This document shows, one piece after another, positions 1 to 6,348 of a stretch of 9,505 nucleotides of DNA (within the stretch, counting starts at the first letter, position 1; the number at the start of each line of letters is the position of its first letter). Origin of the DNA: Acidobacteriaceae bacterium (GTDB lineage Bacteria > Acidobacteriota > Terriglobia > Bryobacterales > Bryobacteraceae); NCBI GenBank assembly GCA_019244945.1, contig JAFASD010000286.1:1-9505 (forward strand). Reading direction: 5' to 3'. Made by a program: the position numbers and the translations under genes. The notes beneath the pieces are model-generated. The model did not search any database. It was not told the DNA's origin and worked only from the letters and a program-made list of their open reading frames with translations.

Positions 1-258
1 GCCGATTACACCAAGCTCGACTGGGAGCTGTGGACCGCGACACTATCGCAAAATCCCGATCAGTTCAATGCTTTTATGACTCCCATTTTCAAATGGCTGA
101 ACGAAACACCCTCGCGGGTTCCACTGACCGATTGGTATGACACCAAAAATGGAAAGCAAATCGGATTCCAAGCGCGTTCTGTCGTGGGCGGCCTCTACAT
201 CAAAGCGCTCGCGGATCAACAGTTGGCAAAGAAGTGGCGAGATCGAGTATCGCGCTGA
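1..258 (+). CDS. C-terminal fragment of a DUF4965/DUF1793 glutaminase-like protein (5' end outside window)
   Basis: Frame 1 is open from the first base to the TGA at 256-258, giving 85 residues with no start needed inside the window. The sequence includes LDWELWTATLSQNP, FLNETPSRVP-like spacing (here WLNETPSRVPLTDWYDTKNG) and GFQARSVVGGLYIKAL. From memory, these are typical of the C-terminal end of the DUF4965/DUF1793 family, large (alpha/alpha)6-barrel proteins related to fungal glutaminase A. The enzymes are usually secreted, but the signal peptide would lie outside the window. An internal ATG at 76 opens a 60-residue frame, but it falls inside the conserved region and is not taken as the start. 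The gene ends 32 bases before the DUF1844 gene on the same strand, so the two may be cotranscribed. No catalytic residue can be assigned from this fragment. Confidence 0.7.
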   Translation, partial: ADYTKLDWELWTATLSQNPDQFNAFMTPIFKWLNETPSRVPLTDWYDTKNGKQIGFQARSVVGGLYIKALADQQLAKKWRDRVSR

Positions 259-290
259 GGTTTGGGAGAATCAGTAAAAGGTAATGTTCT

Positions 291-677
291 ATGGCAGACG
301 GCACTGAATCTCCGGAAGATTTTCCCATCCCACCCGCCAGTTTCGCGTTCCTGGTCGAATCCATCCTGATGCAGGCGCAGATCCAGCTTGGATTGCTGAA
401 CCTGGGAGAAAAAGACGAAGAGCCCCAACCCAATCTACCCCTCGCTCGCCATTCCATCGACCTGCTCGCAATGCTGCAGGATAAGACGAAGGGCAACCTC
501 GCGTCGGAGGAGCGCCGCTTGATCGAAAATGGGCTCACTGAACTCCGTTTCCGCTACGTCCAAGTCGCCGAAGAAGTAAAAAGGCGAAACGAACCCCAAC
601 CCGCCGCTGCGGAAAAACCAGACGAAGGTCCGCGAATCATCACAGCCGACGGGGGTAAAGGAACCAAGACCGAGTAG
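291..677 (+). CDS. DUF1844 domain protein
   Basis: This 128-residue protein matches the remembered pattern of DUF1844: an N-terminal PASFAFLVESILMQAQIQLG segment, a central helix with LPLARHSIDLLAMLQDKTKGNL (about 51-72), then SSEERRLIENGL-like text (LASEERRLIENGLTELR) and a charged, low-complexity tail (about 100-128) rich in Pro, Ala, Glu and Lys. The family is small, soluble and of unknown function; no catalytic motif is visible. The ATG at 291 is preceded by AAAAGGT (276-282), a reasonable ribosome binding site. The stop TAG (675-677) directly abuts the ATG of the next gene, so the hydrolase downstream is probably translated by coupling. I assign the family but not a role. Confidence 0.8.
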   Translation: MADGTESPEDFPIPPASFAFLVESILMQAQIQLGLLNLGEKDEEPQPNLPLARHSIDLLAMLQDKTKGNLASEERRLIENGLTELRFRYVQVAEEVKRRNEPQPAAAEKPDEGPRIITADGGKGTKTE

Positions 678-1478
678 ATGCTCGATACCTTCGAGCACGC
701 CTCCATCCTGGTGCTCGGTTCAGGAACCAGCGTCGGCGTGCCCATGATCGGTTGCCGGTGCAAAGTTTGCACTTCACACGACCCCCGAGATAAACGCCTG
801 CGCCCCTCGGTGCTGCTTCGTTTCGGCGACAAGCGAGTATTGATCGACACGTCGCCCGATTTTCGAGCACAGGCGCTTCGCTTTGGCATTGACCGCGTGG
901 ACGCGATTCTCTACACGCACTCTCATGCCGATCACATTCTAGGATTGGATGACGTGAGGCCTTTTAACTTCTTGCAAAAACAAGATATTCCGATCTATGC
1001 CTCGGCCGAAGCTCTGCACGTCATCGAGCAGACCTTCCGATATGTCTTCGATGCGGGCCCATCCGAATCCAGCCGGCCCAGGCTGACCCGCCACCTGTTT
1101 GACACTGACCCCATTTTCGTCTGCGGCTTTGAATTTCATCCCATTCGCGCATCGCACGGCAAGGGTACGGTGCATGGCTTCCGTTTTGGCGATTGCGCCT
1201 ACTTGACGGACCACAGCGACATTCCGCTCGAGAGCCGCGAGAAGTTGACGGGCCTCGACGTCCTGTTCCTCGATGCGCTCCGTCACAACCCTCATCCAAC
1301 CCACTCGACAGTCGAGGAGTCGCTCAAAACAGTCGACTCTCTAGAGCCTAAAAGGGCTTATTTTACACACATTTCCCACGATCTTCTTCATGCTACGGTA
1401 GAGGACCGCCTGCCCGCGCACGTTCACATGGCGTATGACGGGTTGGAAATCCCCATCGGACGGTCCGGTCACGTATGA
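678..1478 (+). CDS. MBL-fold metallo-hydrolase, PhnP-like phosphodiesterase
   Basis: This 266-residue protein has the metallo-beta-lactamase signature HSHADH (81-86), the glycine-rich start LGSGTSVGVP (13-22), and the three-cysteine motif GCRCKVC (C26, C28, C31) that in PhnP-type enzymes binds a structural zinc. Other likely metal ligands are H160 (SHGKG), D178 (LTDHSD) and a late His in FTHISHD (229-235). PhnP itself hydrolyses ribosyl 1,2-cyclic phosphate in phosphonate breakdown, but no other phn genes are present, so the substrate here is unknown; related proteins are annotated only as MBL-fold hydrolases. The start ATG follows the DUF1844 stop with no gap and has no strong ribosome binding site. 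Its 3' end overlaps ribF by four bases (ATGA, 1475-1478). Confidence 0.85.
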   Translation: MLDTFEHASILVLGSGTSVGVPMIGCRCKVCTSHDPRDKRLRPSVLLRFGDKRVLIDTSPDFRAQALRFGIDRVDAILYTHSHADHILGLDDVRPFNFLQKQDIPIYASAEALHVIEQTFRYVFDAGPSESSRPRLTRHLFDTDPIFVCGFEFHPIRASHGKGTVHGFRFGDCAYLTDHSDIPLESREKLTGLDVLFLDALRHNPHPTHSTVEESLKTVDSLEPKRAYFTHISHDLLHATVEDRLPAHVHMAYDGLEIPIGRSGHV

Positions 1479-2440
1479 GCCGGGTCATTTTTCGCTCGAT
1501 CCCAGAAGCACATGGCGCATTCGGACCCTGTGCGCTGGCCATCGGCAATTTTGACGGCGTCCACATCGGCCACCAGGCGCTACTCGCTGACGCGGCAAGA
1601 TTCGGCTCAAAAGATGCTTTCTTTCCAGCGGCTTTGACCTTCGATCCTCACCCAACTGTTGTGGTCGCACCCGATCGCACGCCACCCTTCATTTGCACCC
1701 TGGATCAACGCTTGCACTTCCTCGAAATAGCCGGCATGACTCGCATCATGGTTTTGCACATCACCGCGGAAATCGCCCGCCTCTCACCCGAGGAGTTCGT
1801 TCGGCAAATTCTGGTCGATTTGCTCGATACGAGAGCCGTATTCGTCGGCGGCAACTTCCGCTTCGGCCATAAACAGGCAGGTACGCCCGATACGCTGCGG
1901 GAACTCGGGAAGCGATTTGGGTTCGTCTCGCAAATTGTCCAACCCGTCAGTTATCGGGGCGAAATCGTATCCAGTTCAGCTATCCGGAACTGCCTTTCCG
2001 AGGGAAAAGTCAGCCGTGCCGGCCGCCTGCTAGGCCGTTGTTTTTCCGTCGAAGGACCGGTGGTTCCAGGCCGCGGAATCGGCAGGACAAAGGCGGTTCC
2101 CACCCTGAACTTACATCCGCCTCCGGACCAAATCGTTCCGCGAGGCATCTACATCACCGAAACGCTGGAAGCGTCGACGGGCCTTCGCTGGCAGTCCGTC
2201 ACAAGCGTCGGCACCAATCCGACCTTTGGAGAAACGTCGGTCACGATCGAAACATTTCTTCTCGCGCCGGCGTTCGACGGAAAAACGCCGCAAAGAATTC
2301 AGGTGTTCTTTCGGCGCTTCATTCGGCCAGAACGCCGATTCGACACGCCCGAGGCTCTCAAGGCCGAAATTGAGCATGATGTCTCGCGAGCGCAAGCCTA
2401 TTGGAGGCGCATTGCAACGCTGAAAGCTTCGATATACTGA
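1475..2440 (+). CDS. ribF: Bifunctional riboflavin kinase / FAD synthetase
   Basis: RibF phosphorylates riboflavin to FMN and adenylates FMN to FAD in the cytoplasm. The 321-residue length is normal. The N-terminal FAD synthetase domain shows AIGNFDGVHIGHQALL (22-37), a TFDPHP motif (55-60), VGGNFRFGHKQAG (124-136) and VSSSAIR (165-171). The C-terminal flavokinase domain shows GRGIGRTKAVPTLNL (199-213), GIYIT (224-228), SVGTNPTFGE (244-253) and an R-motif region FIRPERRF (282-289). All expected blocks are present, so both activities are likely. Translation overlaps the hydrolase gene by four bases. Downstream are an aldolase and a RibBA-type protein, so the operon brings together an early and the last steps of flavin formation. 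No FMN riboswitch was seen in front of it. Confidence 0.93.
   Translation: MSRVIFRSIPEAHGAFGPCALAIGNFDGVHIGHQALLADAARFGSKDAFFPAALTFDPHPTVVVAPDRTPPFICTLDQRLHFLEIAGMTRIMVLHITAEIARLSPEEFVRQILVDLLDTRAVFVGGNFRFGHKQAGTPDTLRELGKRFGFVSQIVQPVSYRGEIVSSSAIRNCLSEGKVSRAGRLLGRCFSVEGPVVPGRGIGRTKAVPTLNLHPPPDQIVPRGIYITETLEASTGLRWQSVTSVGTNPTFGETSVTIETFLLAPAFDGKTPQRIQVFFRRFIRPERRFDTPEALKAEIEHDVSRAQAYWRRIATLKASIY
2412..2438 (+). promoter_or_regulatory. Candidate sigma-70-type promoter inside the 3' end of ribF
   Basis: TTGCAA (2412-2417) and TATACT (2433-2438) are separated by 15 bases, a little short of the usual 17. The TATACT lies in CGATATACTG, a ten-base string that occurs again before the activator gene (4917-4926). 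Initiation a few bases after it would leave a leader of about 35-40 bases with a good ribosome binding site, so the aldolase and RibBA genes may have their own promoter. This is a pattern match only. Confidence 0.35.
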
Positions 2441-2466
2441 ATGCGTTCGAGCGCCCTCTTCCACCT

Positions 2467-2472
2467 GGAGGT
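2467..2472 (+). promoter_or_regulatory. Ribosome binding site fixing the aldolase start
   Basis: GGAGGT lies nine bases upstream of the ATG at 2482. A longer frame is open from an ATG at 2401 inside ribF, but that start has no such site and would add 27 residues unlike the family, so 2482 is preferred. Confidence 0.8.
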
Positions 2473-2481
2473 AACAAGACC

Positions 2482-3492
2482 ATGCAGCTTTCCGATGGCA
2501 AAATCAAGCACCTGAATGCTCTTTCTAATAAGAACGGCGTGATCGCCGCTGCCGCTATGGATCAGCGGGGCAGCTTAAGGAAATCCATTGCGTCTGCAAA
2601 AGGCGTACCCGAAGAGCAGATCAGCGACGACATGATGGCTGAATTCAAGGTGGCTGTTTCGAAAGTTCTGACTCAACACGCAAGCGCTATCCTGCTCGAC
2701 CCCGAGTTCGGCATTCCTGCGGCCAAAGCTCGCTCCAAAAACGCCGGCCTTCTGCTCGCTTACGAAGAGAGCGGTTATGACAATACGAAGCCCGGCCGCT
2801 TGCCCGATCTTCTCCCCCATCTTTCCGTAAAGCGAATTAAAGAGCTTGGGGCGGATGCGGTGAAAATTCTGATCTATTATTCGCCGTTCGACAAACCAGA
2901 CGTGAACGATATCAAGCACGCCTTTATCGAGCGCATCGGCGCGGAATGCGAGTTCTATCAAATCCCGTTCTTCTGTGAGTTCGTGGGTTACGATCCCGAA
3001 GGCGGCAATGAGAAGGGTTTCGAATACGCGAAAAAGAAACCGGAAGTAGTAATCGGATCCATGAAGGAATTCGGCAAACCGCAGTATCACATCGACGTGC
3101 TCAAAGTGGAAGTGCCGGTCAATGCGGAATTTGTGGAAGGCAGCAGCGTCTTCAAAGGGCAAGCGGCGTACACGCGCCAGGAAGCGCTGGAGCTTTATCG
3201 CAAAGCGGCAGATCTTGCCGAGAAGCCGTTCATTTATCTGAGCGCCGGTGTCGGGAACGCCCAATTTGTCGAATCGTTGAACATGGCCGCGGAAGCTGAA
3301 ACCGACTACTCGGGTGTCCTCTGCGGGCGCGCCACCTGGAAGGACGCCGTACCGGTTTATGCGAAGCAGGGCGTGAAAGCTCTTGAAGATTGGTTAAACG
3401 ACCAAGGTGTAAAGAACATCGATGCGGTAAACGATGCCATAAAATCCGCGAAGCCTTGGCACGCCAAGTACGGCGTCGCTGCCAACGCTTAA
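2482..3492 (+). CDS. Tagatose 1,6-diphosphate aldolase-like class I aldolase (LacD/DeoC superfamily)
   Basis: The 336-residue product matches the LacD type of class I (Schiff-base) aldolase. These enzymes cleave ketohexose 1,6-bisphosphates to dihydroxyacetone phosphate and glyceraldehyde 3-phosphate with loose stereochemistry. Visible family features are AAAAMDQRGSL (22-32, with D27), LLDPEFGIPAA (71-81), LLAYEESGY (91-99), ADAVKILIYYSP (124-135, K128), PFFCEFVGY (162-170, E166), DVLKVEVPVN (205-214, K208 as the probable Schiff-base lysine), and AGVGNAQF plus LCGRATWKDAV (R283) near the phosphate site. The set matches the active-site residues known for streptococcal LacD. No other lac/tagatose genes are nearby, so the physiological substrate is open; fructose bisphosphate or sulfosugar-phosphate-type substrates are possible. 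Its stop codon shares one base with the RibBA start (TAATG), implying coupled translation. Confidence 0.85.
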   Translation: MQLSDGKIKHLNALSNKNGVIAAAAMDQRGSLRKSIASAKGVPEEQISDDMMAEFKVAVSKVLTQHASAILLDPEFGIPAAKARSKNAGLLLAYEESGYDNTKPGRLPDLLPHLSVKRIKELGADAVKILIYYSPFDKPDVNDIKHAFIERIGAECEFYQIPFFCEFVGYDPEGGNEKGFEYAKKKPEVVIGSMKEFGKPQYHIDVLKVEVPVNAEFVEGSSVFKGQAAYTRQEALELYRKAADLAEKPFIYLSAGVGNAQFVESLNMAAEAETDYSGVLCGRATWKDAVPVYAKQGVKALEDWLNDQGVKNIDAVNDAIKSAKPWHAKYGVAANA

Positions 3493-4673
3493 TGACCTTT
3501 GCATCCATCCCGGAAGCCATCGAAGATTTTCGGCGCGGCAAGGTCCTGATCGTCGTAGACGATGAGGATCGGGAGAATGAGGGCGATCTCACCATCGCCG
3601 CCGAAAAGGTCACTCCCGAAGCCATCAATTTCATGGCCACGCACGGACGTGGCCTGATCTGCCTGGCTCTGGACGCCGAGATTTGCAAGCGCCTCGATCT
3701 CCAACCGATGTCGCCCGTTAACACGGCGCGATTCGGCACAGCGTTCTGTGAAGCCATTGATGCCGCGAAAGGTGTGACAACGGGCATTTCCGCATACGAT
3801 CGCGCTCATACGATCCGCGTTGCGATAGACCCGTCCAGCAAACCGGAAGACTTGGCGCGTCCGGGTCACGTGTTCCCGTTGCGTGCCCGTCCCGGCGGAG
3901 TGCTGGTTCGTTCCGGTCAAACCGAGGCGGCGGTAGATCTGGCGCGATTGGCGGGGCTTTCGCCTGGCGGCGTCATCTGCGAGGTCATGAATCAAGACGG
4001 CAGCATGGCGCGCGTTCCCCAGCTAATGGAGTTTTGCCGGACATACGGACTCAAAATAATTTCTGTCGCCGACCTGATTCGCTACCGATCGCAGACCGAG
4101 AAATTCGTCGAACGCGAAGCTTCCGGTCACATCCGCACCAAGGTCGGTGAGTTTCAAACCATTCGATATGTCAGCCGGCTCGATAACGAGACGCACTTAG
4201 TTTTGATTCACGGCGATATCGCTGGCAAGAGCGACGTGCTGGTACGCGTTCATTCCCATTGCGCTTATGGAGACATTTTCCACTCGATCGATTGCGATTG
4301 CCACGAATTGATCGCGGCAGCGCTCGATACCATCGCGCGCGCCGAATCTGGCGTCTTGATTTATCTGCACCAGACCGGACCGGGGCTTCGCGATGGTTGG
4401 CACGACGGCCGCCGTGAACTGATCGGTCACGGCCGCGCGCAATCGAGTTTCATACCGTCGGAACGCCAGAAGCCGCTGCAGCACGAAACCGGCGTGGGAG
4501 CACAAATTCTTTCCGATCTGGGCCTCTCGACCATTCACCTGTTGACGAACCATCCCCGCAAAGTAGTTGGCCTCGAAGGTTTCGGGATTCAAATCACAAA
4601 GCAAATCCCATTCTCCGACAGCAAGACTGATGACCTCGATGCAATCGCAGCTTCCATTCGCACGATCAAATAA
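3492..4673 (+). CDS. ribBA: RibBA-type protein: DHBP synthase domain fused to a divergent GTP cyclohydrolase II domain
   Basis: The chosen ATG (3492) overlaps the aldolase stop, giving 393 residues; a frame from 3390 would add a basic, unrelated extension. Residues 1-200 form a RibB domain, which makes 3,4-dihydroxy-2-butanone 4-phosphate from ribulose 5-phosphate: DDEDRENEGDL (23-33), HGRGLIC (51-57), GVTTGISAYDRAHTIR (94-109), RPGHVFPLRARPGG (123-136), EVMNQDGSMAR (164-174). The usual GHTEA is GQTEA here, with Gln143 at the metal-ligand His. Residues 205-393 align with GTP cyclohydrolase II. The zinc cysteines C257, C268 and C270 and the LLTNHPRK block (350-357) remain, but the substrate and catalytic stretch between them is replaced: RQEGR becomes HQTGP (293-297), and the positions of the catalytic Tyr, Asp and Arg carry Arg, Leu and His. 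The second half may have no cyclohydrolase activity. Confidence 0.85.
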   Translation: MTFASIPEAIEDFRRGKVLIVVDDEDRENEGDLTIAAEKVTPEAINFMATHGRGLICLALDAEICKRLDLQPMSPVNTARFGTAFCEAIDAAKGVTTGISAYDRAHTIRVAIDPSSKPEDLARPGHVFPLRARPGGVLVRSGQTEAAVDLARLAGLSPGGVICEVMNQDGSMARVPQLMEFCRTYGLKIISVADLIRYRSQTEKFVEREASGHIRTKVGEFQTIRYVSRLDNETHLVLIHGDIAGKSDVLVRVHSHCAYGDIFHSIDCDCHELIAAALDTIARAESGVLIYLHQTGPGLRDGWHDGRRELIGHGRAQSSFIPSERQKPLQHETGVGAQILSDLGLSTIHLLTNHPRKVVGLEGFGIQITKQIPFSDSKTDDLDAIAASIRTIK

Positions 4674-4715
4674 TGACAGTGGCCAAGTCGAGGGAAACTG
4701 GTAAGTTAGATACGA

Positions 4716-4805
4716 GGTGAGGTGCGAGAGTGGTTGAATCGGGCGGTCTCGAAAACCGTTGAACCTTTACGGGTTCCGTGGGTTCGAATCCCACCCTCAC
4801 CGCCA
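4716..4805 (+). tRNA. tRNA-Ser (anticodon CGA)
   Basis: The cloverleaf can be drawn by eye. The acceptor arm GGTGAGG (4716-4722) pairs with CCTCACC (4795-4801), followed by discriminator G4802 and an encoded CCA (4803-4805). The anticodon stem GCGGT/ACCGT (4743-4747 and 4755-4759) closes a seven-base loop CTCGAAA with anticodon CGA at 4750-4752. The T arm GTGGG/CCCAC (4778-4782 and 4790-4794) encloses TTCGAAT. The long variable arm (about 4760-4777, containing GAACC and GGGTTC) is typical of class II tRNAs, and the anticodon reads the serine codon UCG. It lies between the flavin operon and the activator/contractile-tail locus, a common position for an integration site. Confidence 0.96.
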
Positions 4806-4835
4806 TAGCTGGAAACAACACCGCGCAAATAGAAG

Positions 4836-4845
4836 CCTCACCGCC
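4836..4845 (+). repeat. Ten-base direct repeat of the tRNA-Ser 3' end
   Basis: CCTCACCGCC at 4836-4845 repeats the end of the tRNA acceptor strand through the second C of CCA (4795-4804), with a 41-base offset. Such repeats can be att remnants, but ten bases is short and no integrase is visible in the window. Confidence 0.3.
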
Positions 4846-4873
4846 TTAACTACAGGCTGCTGAATATAACTTG

Positions 4874-4914
4874 TTTGTCGTGCTTGATTGAAGGCTTCTT
4901 CAAGCGGCGACAAA
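4874..4914 (+). repeat. Long imperfect dyad upstream of the activator gene
   Basis: The left arm TTTGTCG-T-GCTTGA (4874-4887) is matched by the right arm TCAAGC-GG-CGACAAA (4900-4914). This gives 13 complementary pairs interrupted only by a 1-versus-2 base bulge, around a 12-base centre. No T-run follows on either side, so it does not look like an ordinary intrinsic terminator. Its right arm ends five bases before a -10-like hexamer, so it would cover the -35 region of a promoter for the activator gene and could be an operator. A processing hairpin for the tRNA transcript is an alternative. Confidence 0.6.
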
Positions 4915-4919
4915 TGCGA

Positions 4920-4925
4920 TATACT
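4920..4925 (+). promoter_or_regulatory. Candidate -10 element for the activator gene
   Basis: TATACT lies within CGATATACTG, which is identical over ten bases to the candidate promoter before the aldolase (2430-2439). No good -35 hexamer stands 16-18 bases upstream; that space is occupied by the right arm of the dyad. A promoter with a weak -35 that depends on or is blocked by a bound regulator would fit, but this is inferred. Confidence 0.35.
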
Positions 4926-4971
4926 GGTTCCCCGCTAGCCGCGCCGTCATTGTACTTTGTCAGGATGTGCA

Positions 4972-6297
4972 ATGAAACCCCACGTCACCTTGATTCAGGA
5001 TGATCCCGAGAGCGGCATTCGCGAAATTCTACGCTCACAGGGGATTCCGCACTATCTTGAAGCCCCCCAAGCGCTTCGATCACGATCGTTTGACGCGCCG
5101 TCGGAGAGCCTGTTCATAGTGGTTGCCGATGCCAGAAATGATGGCGTCGAGTTGTTACGAACGATGCACTCTCGACACCCGGAGAGCGCAAAAATCTTCA
5201 TCGCGTGTCGCGGCTCAGAGGATCTGGCCGTCGCGGCGTTCAGAGCCGGTGCGACGGACTACTACCGAGCATCTCAAACCAGTGAGATCAAACAAGCCAT
5301 TTTAGACGGGATTAGCCGTATCGCGCGAGATCAACCTTCTGCCCAAAATGAAATCATCGGAGAAACATCTCAGGTCCAGGATTTGCGTGCAATCACGGCA
5401 AAAATCGCTCCAGCAAATTGCAACGTCCTGATAACTGGTGAAACCGGCACTGGTAAAGAGCTTGTGGCCCAAATGATTCATCGGAATAGCCTGCGCAAAA
5501 GAAACGTGTTCATAAGCCTGAATTGTGCGGCGATTCCAGATTCCTTGCTCGAAAGTGAGCTCTTCGGTTATGAAAGGGGTTCTTTTACCGGTGCTTCTGC
5601 TGCATCCAAAGGCAAACTTCAGCAGGCCGACAAGGGAACTATTTTTCTGGATGAGATCGGGGACATGAATTTGCTCGCGCAGGCTAAGATTCTGCGAGTA
5701 ATAGACACCCGGCACGTTCAACCAATCGGATCAAACGGCGGCGTCGATGTTGACGTGCGAATCATCTCAGCAACGAATCAAAACCTGGAAGAACTCATCC
5801 GTATGGGGCGATTTCGTGCAGACCTTTACCACCGGCTGAACGTGGTGCAAATCCGGATCCCGCCCTTACGCGAGCGGAAATCCGATATCCCGATCCTACT
5901 CACGTACTACATCGCACAATTTCAGAGAACCTCGATCCGTTCTGACTTCAGCAAGGATTCGCTGGCACTCCTCATGGATTACGACTGGCCCGGAAATGTG
6001 CGCGAGCTGCGCAACACGGTCGAATCTACTCTTCTAACGAGCCCCCAACTAATTGAGCCTTGCCATCTTCCACCGGCACTCAGACTGGATACCGACGGTC
6101 GCGCGCCGAGCGAATTGTCACGCCTTTTGGGAGCGTTATCGGACGCGCGATGGAATAAGAGCAAAGCGGCAAAAAGCTTACGTTGGTCTCGAGTTACGCT
6201 ATACCGAAAAATGGCTAAGTATCACCTTGTGTCGCCTGAATCAAAATTTCGCGCCATTACTGCGGAGTGTTGTAACGTTCCCGCGTGTCAGTTGTAA
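4972..6297 (+). CDS. Sigma-54-dependent transcriptional activator (NtrC-type AAA+ with degenerate receiver)
   Basis: The ATG at 4972 has AGGA six bases upstream and gives 441 residues; a TTG at 4957 in the same frame would add five and is less likely. Residues 1-118 look like a response-regulator receiver, with Q9-D10-D11 near the start and FIVVADARNDGVELL (48-62). However, the usual Thr/Ser is C79 and the usual Lys is R99, so normal phosphorylation is doubtful. The AAA+ domain (about 128-365) has Walker A GETGTGK (156-162), the sigma-54 contact loop as GSFTGA (203-208) instead of GAFTGA, Walker B GTIFLDEIGD (222-231), arginines in FRADLYHRLN (281-290) and DYDWPGNVREL (336-346). A Fis-type helix-turn-helix follows (about 385-418). 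The short tail carries three cysteines (433, 434, 439). It probably controls the contractile-tail genes downstream. Confidence 0.9.
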   Translation: MKPHVTLIQDDPESGIREILRSQGIPHYLEAPQALRSRSFDAPSESLFIVVADARNDGVELLRTMHSRHPESAKIFIACRGSEDLAVAAFRAGATDYYRASQTSEIKQAILDGISRIARDQPSAQNEIIGETSQVQDLRAITAKIAPANCNVLITGETGTGKELVAQMIHRNSLRKRNVFISLNCAAIPDSLLESELFGYERGSFTGASAASKGKLQQADKGTIFLDEIGDMNLLAQAKILRVIDTRHVQPIGSNGGVDVDVRIISATNQNLEELIRMGRFRADLYHRLNVVQIRIPPLRERKSDIPILLTYYIAQFQRTSIRSDFSKDSLALLMDYDWPGNVRELRNTVESTLLTSPQLIEPCHLPPALRLDTDGRAPSELSRLLGALSDARWNKSKAAKSLRWSRVTLYRKMAKYHLVSPESKFRAITAECCNVPACQL

Positions 6298-6311
6298 ACT
6301 CCGCATTTACA
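6293..6311 (+). promoter_or_regulatory. Dyad site 1 (candidate regulator binding site)
   Basis: TGTAAACTCCGCATTTACA is a TGTAAA-N7-TTTACA inverted repeat overlapping the stop codon of the activator gene. A second copy, matching at 16 of 19 positions, starts exactly 56 bases downstream. The centre (6302) is about 150 bases upstream of the start expected from the sigma-54 element, a normal distance for an activator site. It also overlaps the -35 of a candidate sigma-70 promoter. The protein that binds it is unproven. Confidence 0.6.
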
Positions 6312-6335
6312 CTTGCGATGTTGAGTACCTATAGT
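6306..6335 (+). promoter_or_regulatory. Candidate sigma-70 promoter of the tail locus
   Basis: TTTACA (6306-6311, one mismatch from TTGACA) and TATAGT (6330-6335) are 18 bases apart. Transcription would start near 6342 and carry the AGGA ribosome binding site of the DUF3467 gene. The -35 is also the right half of dyad site 1, and dyad site 2 lies just after the expected start, a layout that could allow repression. Confidence 0.4.
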
Positions 6336-6348
6336 TTGCAGCCAGAAA

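Noticed and set aside
2380..2481. FMN riboswitch before the flavin genes
   Set aside because: No RFN-type conserved blocks were seen, and the interval is mostly ribF coding sequence.
2575..3264. Long open frame on the minus strand (229 codons) opposite the aldolase gene
   Set aside because: It is antisense to a clear LacD-type gene, shows no recognisable motif, and long antisense frames are common in GC-rich coding DNA.
3390..3491. Possible N-terminal extension of the RibBA protein from an upstream ATG
   Set aside because: It would overlap the aldolase by about 100 bases with a basic, unrelated sequence; the ATG at 3492 begins exactly at the RibB domain.
6261..6305. Inverted repeat TGCGGAGT / ACTCCGCA across the end of the activator gene, as a terminator
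   Set aside because: The eight-base arms are 29 bases apart with no T-run; the right arm is better explained as the centre of dyad site 1.
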